From Sphaeroforma arctica JP610 (taxonomy: Eukaryota > Opisthokonta > Ichthyosporea > Ichthyophonida): a DNA stretch of 20,323 bases. Shown piece by piece: positions 10,193 to 17,900 of the stretch (position 1 is its first letter; every line of letters starts with the position of its first letter). A program made the translations under genes and the position numbers. Location of the stretch: NCBI RefSeq assembly GCF_001186125.1, contig NW_014040253.1:19852-40174 (forward strand). Direction: 5' to 3'. The notes below the pieces were generated by a model that had not been told where the DNA came from, ran no database searches, and worked only from the letters and a program-made list of their open reading frames with translations.

Positions 10193-11138
10193 TCAATCCC
10201 AATGAATAATAACTCTATCGTCGTCTCTGTCGGTATTCAGGTTGTGAGAGATGTGCAAATGGTTTTGAAACCTCCCCAACTGGTGGAAGTCTCTGTTGCA
10301 GCGCTCGTAGACACACGGGTATGGCTTCGGCTCCATAAATGCGTAGTCCACATTGAAGTCGTAGTTGGTCGCCTTTTCACCTGTCAAATAAAAACTAACT
10401 GCGATGCTGCCATGCTGCCTTGTCACCCGTAACTTGTGATAAGTCTTCAGATGAATTTGTAACCTGCCTAGCAGGTAGTACCTCTTATCGCACCGTCTGT
10501 GTATACAGTGGTATTGTTTTGGCGCCTGCAGCGGTGATTCCACATCGATTCCTACGTCTTCCATATGACTATCCGCACTCGGATTGATGACATGATGGTC
10601 ACTGTAGCGTGATGGACTCAGATGTCCACCATCCTATCTCTGCGATGTTTCGTACCCCAAGGATCGCTTGAATGACTGCGCTCTGTTGCGATTCTACTCA
10701 CAACATTTGATCGAGGCACAATAATGCGCTGAGGTGACGAATTTGCATTGGTAGATATGCGATTGTCGACAGATTGGAAGTAGTGATTGTCATCCTTGCG
10801 CAAGCATGTCTGTGCGGATGAAGACCCTCTTATCATTGCTTCAGCTGGGTCACATCCTGTGGAAGCCCCAGGATCGTGTCTTCAACCGATCTGATCACAT
10901 ACCCAATATTGTACCGTTCACAACTTCTATCCTGGGAGTCGGTGTGTAATTGAACGTGTATCGGGTGTGCTTGTGGCTGTAGTTCTAAACAGTCTTGTTC
11001 CTTGGCCGGCAAATTACAACAATGAGGTGTCGTGGAATGCGCTAAAATCGCTTCGTGGGCTAGCCTCGTTGAGTAGTCTGAAGATGCTGCAAATTCCTGC
11101 TCTTGGCGACGTGCCAGTTGAGGGTCCGTAAACGTCAT
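10193..11138 (-). CDS. Small C2H2 zinc-finger protein, two fingers, exon structure unresolved
   Basis: The 3' exon (from 10601 or 10564 down to 10193) encodes two C2H2 fingers of the form C-x4-C-x12-H-x4-H. Counting from the Met at 10564 they span residues 20-43 and 84-107, and both share an LGR-F/L-Q-x-H helix. A separate upstream frame, 11138-10833, has a likely start (Met-Thr-Phe-Thr). One splice model fits: donor GTATGT at 10902 (phase 2) to acceptor CTACAG at 10602, a 301-nt intron, giving 214 residues with the fingers at about 111-134 and 175-198. A third open frame (10836-10618, 72 residues, also protein-like) would then be intronic. If instead that frame is coding, the gene has frame changes and may be a pseudogene. 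Two C2H2 fingers suggest nucleic-acid binding; the target is unknown. The fingers are well supported, the gene model less so. Confidence 0.55.
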
Positions 11139-12010
11139 CTCATCCGTAAATATCTAGAGATACAAGGTACCTCATGAGATGAGATTCTAGGAAGGCGGAG
11201 TTCGGCGGTCTCAAAACCAGAAAAAGCGCACTCTCAAATTATACGCCAGCGCAATACTTCCTTCTGTACGAGGCCTAGACATATATCTGGGAGAACATTT
11301 TGTTTTCTTTAAGGTCGGAGCTGTGTTGCTAGTATCTAGAAGCATAGACTTTACAGCCTGCAACCCCTGATTACCTAGACCTACCTGTGCTGTTCATTGC
11401 ATTTCATATGATGTTGGAACAAGAATTGAGGAAATGGAAATTTGAATGCATATTGAAAAATCGAGGTGAATTTAACCCCCGGATGTAAAAGTTGGTCTCC
11501 TCTAGGCTGACTATACGATACAAAGACGTTTACGTTAATAAGACAATACGTTAATACGTTAAAATATAAAATCTTAATTAAGTTTAGCTTCAGCCCTTGG
11601 TAATGAGCAAAAGATTAGGGGATTTTAGACTGAGACTATTGTCTTTATGCTCCGCTCTAATCCCTCACTACTTCGGTCTAGATTTATTTATGTTTTAGTT
11701 AATAAGACTAGATATCATTTCATTGGACTCATAGTTTACATCCAGTATAACGCAATTGCTTCACGAGTTCTATATCTGCGTCATGGGGGAACCCCACCAA
11801 AACTTGCACAATACTTGCACGCGTAACAGTCCGCCGAGACATGTGCGCGAGTGTTTGGTACAAAACCCGAATAGTTGTTAGTGTAAGATTCGGTCTCTTA
11901 AGGCGGTATTAACGTCTTAGAGTAGTTAAACGTAATAAAGTCTTCTAAAGCTCAAATGAAATTAAAGTAAAATAAACGTAATTAGTCTTTCAGTAAAGTT
12001 AGGTCTGCCT

Positions 12011-12085
12011 CGTGAAAACAGCAATACTCTGAGGGATTGCGAGGCTGAGACATTACTATATATAATCCTCTCAGTACTGTTTTCG
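12011..12085. repeat. Imperfect inverted repeat, arms about 22 bp
   Basis: The left arm (12012-12036, with CGTGAAAACAG then TACTCTGAGGGAT) pairs with the right arm (12065-12085, whose complement reads CGAAAACAGTACTGAGAGGAT). The arms differ by small bulges and enclose an AT-rich loop with TATATATA. It could be a remnant of a small inverted-repeat element or an RNA hairpin. Confidence 0.5.
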
Positions 12086-12405
12086 CCGAAGGGATTTTAT
12101 TTAGTGTTTCGTTGTCGCTCTAATAGAAACCATGGTATATTGCGTTGGGACGAATCCAAGAGACTCATAAAATCCTATCTTTTAAAAAGAAAAGAAAAAT
12201 ATACTCCTGATGTCCATGGTTATTGCATTAACCAATAACTTGCCACTTATCAAGAATTACCGACTTAGCCTTCATCAGACTGGTACATCTGGTTGGCTGA
12301 ACGGAGGAGAAACTAAGCAACACTAATAGTCCTTAGAAACCTATGTTCGGTTGAGCCATCTCGCTACCGAAGTATTCAGATATAAATAGATTAGGAAAGT
12401 AAATA

Positions 12406-12427
12406 TAGTTCTATTAAAATAGAACTA
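12406..12427. repeat. Perfect palindrome with 10-bp arms
   Basis: TAGTTCTATT is followed after two bases by its exact complement AATAGAACTA. No gene context gives it a function. Confidence 0.7.
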
Positions 12428-13608
12428 GACCAAATCTTATGTTTGGTATTTTACTGGGGCCTTTTAATGGCCTTGTCCAAATATCTGATATGTAAAATGG
12501 AAAAGGTATTAATTAATAAAACCGTTAAAACCATTTAGGAAACTTAAGTTCCTCGTACTATTAAGAGTACCTTTATAACATAGAGTCTAATGTGGAGGCC
12601 CGGCTATTACATTAGGGACCCTCCTGTCATCATCGTCGCCTACATTATGCTCTGTTCTTACTACAAAGGCCAACTACTGCAGGCCTTGCAAAAGGCAGTA
12701 CTCATAAATCCCAATACGTCTAACATACACTAGATTATCTTCACGAACACGCTACCTAATAAGGTGTTGTCAATAATAACTGTGATGATATAGGTGTTTA
12801 CAAAACTAAGAGACGCTATCTTTAATCCTTCAGATCTCAAACGGGAGGATGACTACTTCTGTAAAGGGATGGTGGCGAAGGTGTACGCTTCGCTAGTTCG
12901 TACGTATGCACTAAATCCGTCTCAAAGCAGCTAATATTAGAACTTCAAAATTGCAAGTGTTTATTAATACTGGGATGACAACGCAACCGGTTCGTTTATA
13001 TGCAACGTTTGCTGCATGATTAAATTGAACCATGAATACTATATCTTTGTCAAATCACTTCGCTGTTAGTCTTGCCGTATGTAGCCGTTTAACGCGTTCT
13101 TGCATCTCTACACCCTCTTAGCAATATACCAATCTGTATAGTGAGAGAGCCCAATCTATATGGCAACTATATACACACCCAAAATCCAAAAGTACTTCAG
13201 AACAGAACTAGATGCTCTCCATCCCCGCGCTTAGAGTGTCATCCCCCATCCTTGAGCTCACTGCATTGCGCAGCGTTCTATATACTTGACTATTGTGATC
13301 AGCACTCCAACATAAAGTGAAAAGCTCCACCACAGTGTGATATATATCACCAGTCCGGCAACATTTTCTCTACAAAAGCACACACGCGAATACGGAGTGG
13401 CAGGATGTATCTGAGAATGTCAATGGGGTTTGCTGCCCGTTTTTTTTGTTTCTTTTTTTCTTTTTGTTGTAAAAAAAACCAAACCCTTCCCACCCCACGA
13501 AAGACGGAATGTAAGAAACGACAAATAAATAGACAGTCGATACTCGATAGTCTCTCTCTATTTACTCTAAATACTAGAGAGAGAGAGTAGGCTCTACTAC
13601 ACCGAACC

Positions 13609-13938
13609 CTAAACCCTACTGCTGTTGCTATATGTTACCGTAATCATAACAGCGGAACATTCGATAGTGGCATAGCTAATAAATCCTATCGGCAAGAAGT
13701 CGACAAGCACTATAACATATAAATAGGCATCTCTCGGACTGGCCACAGAGAATCCGATAGGCGCCGTCGCTTGAAGTAAGTTGTGCGCACCTGTGTGAAC
13801 ATTCAGGTATAGGCTTGTCCAATCGGTAAAGGCTGTGAGCCTACTGGTGTCGTGCCACGTTTGAGTGTGGACGTCTGCATTTCTTATATATATTTGACCA
13901 GAAAAGGTAGATGATTGACATTGACAGACGACTAACAT
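13609..13938 (-). CDS. Doubtful open frame of 109 residues with a hydrophobic C-terminal third
   Basis: The frame runs from an ATG at 13938 to a stop at 13609 on the minus strand. Its composition is protein-like (SRLTAFTDWTSLYLNVHTG, then LLQATAPIGFSVASPRDAY), and the last third is hydrophobic enough for a membrane segment (YLYVIVLVDFLPIGFISYA). The frame ends at a telomere-like motif. There is no recognised family and no polyadenylation signal that I can assign. It might be a 3' exon whose real start is a splice acceptor near 13890, or a fragment of a lost gene. Confidence 0.25.
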   Translation of the reverse strand: MLVVCQCQSSTFSGQIYIRNADVHTQTWHDTSRLTAFTDWTSLYLNVHTGAHNLLQATAPIGFSVASPRDAYLYVIVLVDFLPIGFISYATIECSAVMITVTYSNSSRV

Positions 13939-13963
13939 TCGAAAGGGTAGACGATTAACATTT
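13910..13963 (+). repeat. Three short direct repeats of GA[CT]GA[CT]T[AG]ACATT
   Basis: The 13-base word occurs at 13910, 13927 and 13951 with one or two differences each. It separates the two doubtful minus-strand frames. Confidence 0.6.
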
Positions 13964-14233
13964 GAAAGAGGATGTGCGCGTGATTATGAGCGGGGTAGTG
14001 ATTGTTTCCGTGTATTCGTAAGCAGCGTGTACCATACAATGCCTTATACGTGCTTGCTCATATCGCTGCGATTTAGGTGGCTCTTCCAAACTGAGCTCGT
14101 TACAGATGTTAGCTGAGTATTTTTTTTTAGCATTGCTTTCCTTGAGAGATGTATACCGCTCTGTCACTGATATATACACCTGTTGCTTGCTGGAAGTCTC
14201 ACCGATGTGTGAGGTATTCATCAAACTGTACAC
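13955..14233 (-). CDS. Doubtful open frame of 92 residues
   Basis: ATG at 14233 to a stop at 13955 on the minus strand. It is polar and charged (KQQVYISVTERYTSLKESN, then LSLEEPPKSQRYEQARIRH), with a short Lys run from a poly-T tract. It lies directly upstream of the 109-residue frame but in another frame, so the two would need an intron of about 20 to 70 nt between them; I found no convincing one. It may be chance. Confidence 0.2.
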   Translation of the reverse strand: MYSLMNTSHIGETSSKQQVYISVTERYTSLKESNAKKKYSANICNELSLEEPPKSQRYEQARIRHCMVHAAYEYTETITTPLIITRTSSFKC

Positions 14234-14412
14234 TTGTGCAATTGGCCCAAGATCATGCTACTTTCTAAATAACAGCTGACAGGCTTAATACGCACCTATC
14301 ATTTACGGTACTTTCTTGCGTTCTTGCGCATGGCTTATTTGTATATTTGTGTCTCGTTCCTACTGCTTAGTCAGTGCGCGCTTTAGGTGTGCCGTATGAC
14401 ACAAGCCTTACT

Positions 14413-14585
14413 ATTCAGAAGCGTCAATATACAGAAGCGCTAGTGTATAAATACATTATCGTACAGCATCGTTATATATATATATATACGCTTCTGTATG
14501 TTAACGTTCTTGTATGATGAATTATACAGAAGCTTTGTTATACACTAGCGTTTCTACCTAGCAGTGACATCGTACAGAAGCGTTA
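14413..14585. repeat. Cluster of direct and inverted ACAGAAGC repeats around a TA microsatellite
   Basis: The word ACAGAAGCG or a close variant appears at 14415, 14431, 14527 and 14574 on the plus strand and as its complement at 14489. A longer inverted pair, 14433-14450 (AGAAGCGCTAGTGTATAA) against 14538-14555, has one mismatch. A TATATATA run (14473-14488) lies between the arms. The whole could fold as a cruciform. It may be a fragment of a small inverted-repeat transposon or a protein-binding array. Confidence 0.65.
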
Positions 14586-14907
14586 GGCACGTGTTGAAAA
14601 ATTCAAAATTGAACGATGCTATACGGCTTACCCATATGACTGATCAATAAATGACTTGTGTTTGATCATCGGTTGTCATCTGAGTTCAATTAAAAACAAC
14701 TTTCGTTCGCGCTGACCTCTGTGATCCGGCACAGCTGTCCCTTTCGCTTCGTTAGCTGAGGCAAGCACTGGTACGGAGCCAGTTGCTGAGAGAGGAAGAT
14801 GTAGTTCGTCCACATTGTTAATTGATAAATTTGATGAACACGACGGCCAAATAAATGGTGTACTAATTAGTAATCCGCTGCCTGCTCCAGTAGTCGCACT
14901 CTAGGCT
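14586..14907. other. Spacer upstream of the MYND/C2H2 gene
   Basis: No open frame or RNA gene is visible. It is expected to hold promoter and 5' untranslated sequence of the gene that follows, but I can name no element beyond the CCAAT and CACGTG words listed separately. Confidence 0.4.
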
Positions 14908-14966
14908 ACCAATCGATTCGGCAGTGTTGCCCTCAACCAATCGAAGGCCGGGACGCCACCCACGTG
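14908..14966 (+). promoter_or_regulatory. Duplicated ACCAATCGA motif and a CACGTG box
   Basis: ACCAATCGA occurs twice, at 14908-14916 and 14936-14944 (28 bp apart), followed by CACGTG at 14961-14966, eight bases before the MYND start codon. CCAAT and CACGTG are classic binding words of NF-Y and bHLH factors, but these are short matches and use here is an inference. Confidence 0.35.
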
Positions 14967-14973
14967 CACCAGA

Positions 14974-17900
14974 ATGAGTCAGAGTCTTGCTGTGTGCTAT
15001 GTGTGTCAGCAGCCAGCGGCGAGTGCCTGTCCGTGTCTGCAGCGCAGTTACTGTTCGACTAAATGCCAGGTATGATGTCTTCCGGAGTGTGCATTGCTGG
15101 ACAGGAAAGGACTCATTGTGTATATCTGGTTACAGTTTAAGGCAGGACTGTTCGCTGTGGTTCGCTGCATATGATAAAGAGATACGAATGCACTAAGCTT
15201 GATAGCTCGTGTACCTGAGTTATGATAGCTGAGTATAGTGCTAATAGAGTTTTGCATGGCGACACACTTGTTAAACCGCACAAGCTTGGAATGAGTTAAC
15301 GTCTACGTTTCATTATACCGTTCTGGCCCTGGGGTTGTTTCCGCCCCCCCCCCCTCTCCGTTTGCTTGCGCTTCAAATAGTCTGCATACTCAACAACCTC
15401 CCATGTGTAATTGGCTTATTTTAATTGGCTTATTTTAACTGGTGTATTTCATTGTAATTGGCTTATGAGCGCAGCGTGATGATTGGTACGCTGGACACGA
15501 CCTGGATTGCTCGCAAGAAGATGAAGACGAGGATGAGTATGACTCTGTGGAGGCGTTAGGGCCAGCTGGTATGCAATGACTTACTTTGAGTGGAGTTCTG
15601 TGCTGTTGTGTTTGTCTCGCGTTGGTATCGACAGGCGTTGCTTTTGGGCCCATTACGTGCTTCAGCTGTGACGCGTAAACGGGCGCGTAAGGGAGTGTAT
15701 ATTGGTTATCGATGGTTGAAAGTGTTTGCCCCGTGCTCGCACATGTTTTTAGAAACCCCAAACTTTAAACCCCCATTCTCTTGTTGCACCGCCTATCTCT
15801 CTGAGTTTTACTGTACGTAATTGAAACAGAATGTCCACTGGTCCGTTGTCGTCAAGTGACTATGATGAAGACATTGTTTATTATGGGGGAACTTAGCTGT
15901 TCATTTCACTCACAGTCATAGTGCCCATTCTTATCATATTCCCTTCTAGCCACAGACGAAGGTAACGACAGTGCGCCGCAAACACACGCCACCCCCACCC
16001 AGGATGCATCTGCCTCCGATGTTCCAGTGGACAGTGCACCTGCCCAGTCCGACAGTACCAGTCCAATAATCCGAGGCAGAGGTGCAGCGATCGAGCCCAT
16101 GACGGAGAATGACCTAGCATATTCGCCTGCTGTAGATGTCGAGATGGGTGCAAGTACTGCTCGCAAACGAGTGCGATCGAGTCCTTCCAATGCGTCTGCG
16201 GATGAGGATTGTGTGGTGCATGGGGATGGGTCACCGCTCCAGCGAGATAGTAGGGGCCTCCAGTTCAATTACTACATGCCAAACGAGGTGAAGAGGGCAA
16301 GGGAGTCGTCCGCCTCTCTCAGTGAGTGTAGCACGTCGTGTGGACCTGATACAGTATCTGCGCCTAAGGCAGTAGTACCAGAGGTTGTGCAAGGGCAGGA
16401 CAAATGGGCAGGTGATGGTAGTGCGCATGTGAAAGGTAGCGAACAGCCTATGGGTACGCCTCGAAGGAATAGCAAGGACTTAAAGTTTAATTACTTTATG
16501 CCAAACGAGGTGAAGAGGGCGAGGAAGTCGTCCGCCTCTCTCAGTGAATATAACACATCATATGGGCCGGATACAGTACCTGCGCCTCAGCCGATAGTAC
16601 CGGAGAATGCACAAGGACAGAACAAATCAAACGGCAGTGGTCTTACGAATGTGATAGGTCGCCAGCAGCCTACACCTATAGCTAGCACTCTGTGGCTGGA
16701 CACCGTTCTTTCGTATGTGCTGGCTTATACCCACCGTTATACCCACCGGGGTCCACCGCCTGGTACGTATAGCCGTGTTGCAGCACCACACACCAAGGAT
16801 GGGAACTCATGCACTTCGAATGATCTCATTCACAACGATAGCAATAGGCAGATAGTCACGGATGGCAGCTATGTTGACACGCATGTTTATGACACCTTCC
16901 GTAGCGCTATGCCGTATCCGAGCGCCAGTGGAGTGACAGATACAAATGCGACGGATAGCTCTAACACTCACCTCACAACACAGACCGTAACACATGTGGT
17001 GGAAGAGACGGCGCTTGTGAAGGAAGCCACTCTGTCGAGCACCTGTTCCGATCTAGCCACACAACTGCTGAATGAGACGAATGTGTTCCATCCTGTGGAC
17101 ACACAGGACGGTCCCTTCACAGCCCACAAGCCCAAGCACCTGTCCCTCTCGAACGGACAGGGCCACAGAAATTGTACCGGCAGTGAGCTGACCCATACGA
17201 ATCTGGATGGGACCGTTTGTGTCCAGAACACACACGACGGACCGGAGTGCCTATCGTCGAGAGCGCTTCAGGCGGCCCTCGACCCACACCAGGTGTGCTT
17301 TGGGGAAGGCAAGCACTGTGTGGTGGAAGATGCTGGCGATGCTGTGGGGATGAGTCCTGGACTCCCCATTGATGCCGCCCGAGATACAACCACGCCCGTT
17401 ACACCAACAGCGCAGTCTGCTATAACCCCAAAGGCCATTGGGCAAGCAAGCAGCACGGCCGAGACGGACAATCGAATTCATGTACAGGGAAATATAGACG
17501 CTAACGGCCCAGTACATGACTTGCACACGCACTCCAATGTACCTCCGGGACCGCTGCACACACCCGTGTCTACTCGACTGAGCGGAGTGTACCCGAATGC
17601 GAATGGGTCTGTAGGGCTCCACACAACGGCCGGTACCGCACCAGCCCAGACCAATGCGAACCCGTGGATAGGCAGTCTAGGAACACCCACCCACGTGCTT
17701 AACAGGCAAGTGCATGCACACGCATTTGGTGGTGCTAGGGGAAACACATCGTCATTGCACCAGGGCCGAGACGCGCGGCAGTTTCAGTTTACTGCAGCCG
17801 CGGGGGCTGGGGCTGGCAGTGCTTTCACGGGTGGAGCTGAGCGCCCGCGTGGACTCCGCCAAGGGACGATATACAACGGTGTGGGTGCCAATACGAGCCA

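Larger units (their letters stand above)
11139..13608. other. Long AT-rich spacer with small inverted repeats
   Basis: I find no credible gene in these 2.5 kb. The stretch contains a stem-loop at 12011-12085, a perfect short palindrome at 12406-12427, a poly-T then poly-A hairpin near 13441-13480 and a CTCT/AGAG hairpin near 13552-13590. An open frame at 13405-13590 is low-complexity (Phe and Cys runs from the poly-T) and not a gene. Confidence 0.5.

Noticed and set aside
10381-10426. A 46-nt GT..AG segment between the two fingers of the minus-strand gene, and a second one at 10857-10902
   Set aside because: Both have good splice ends, but removing either as a 46-nt intron shifts the frame: the first loses finger 2 and the second leads straight to a stop. 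The longer intron 10902-10602 fits better.
13405-13590. Plus-strand open frame of 61 residues
   Set aside because: Built from poly-T, poly-A and CTCT/AGAG tracts (Phe and Lys runs); no sign of selection for protein.
13606-13619. CCCTAAACCCTA run as a possible telomere or chromosome end
   Set aside because: Fewer than three units, surrounded by ordinary sequence, and similar short runs occur inside introns elsewhere in the window.
15435-16268. Minus-strand open frames of 108 to 120 residues
   Set aside because: Antisense to exons 2 and 3 and intron 2 of the MYND/C2H2 gene, whose splicing and domains are well supported.
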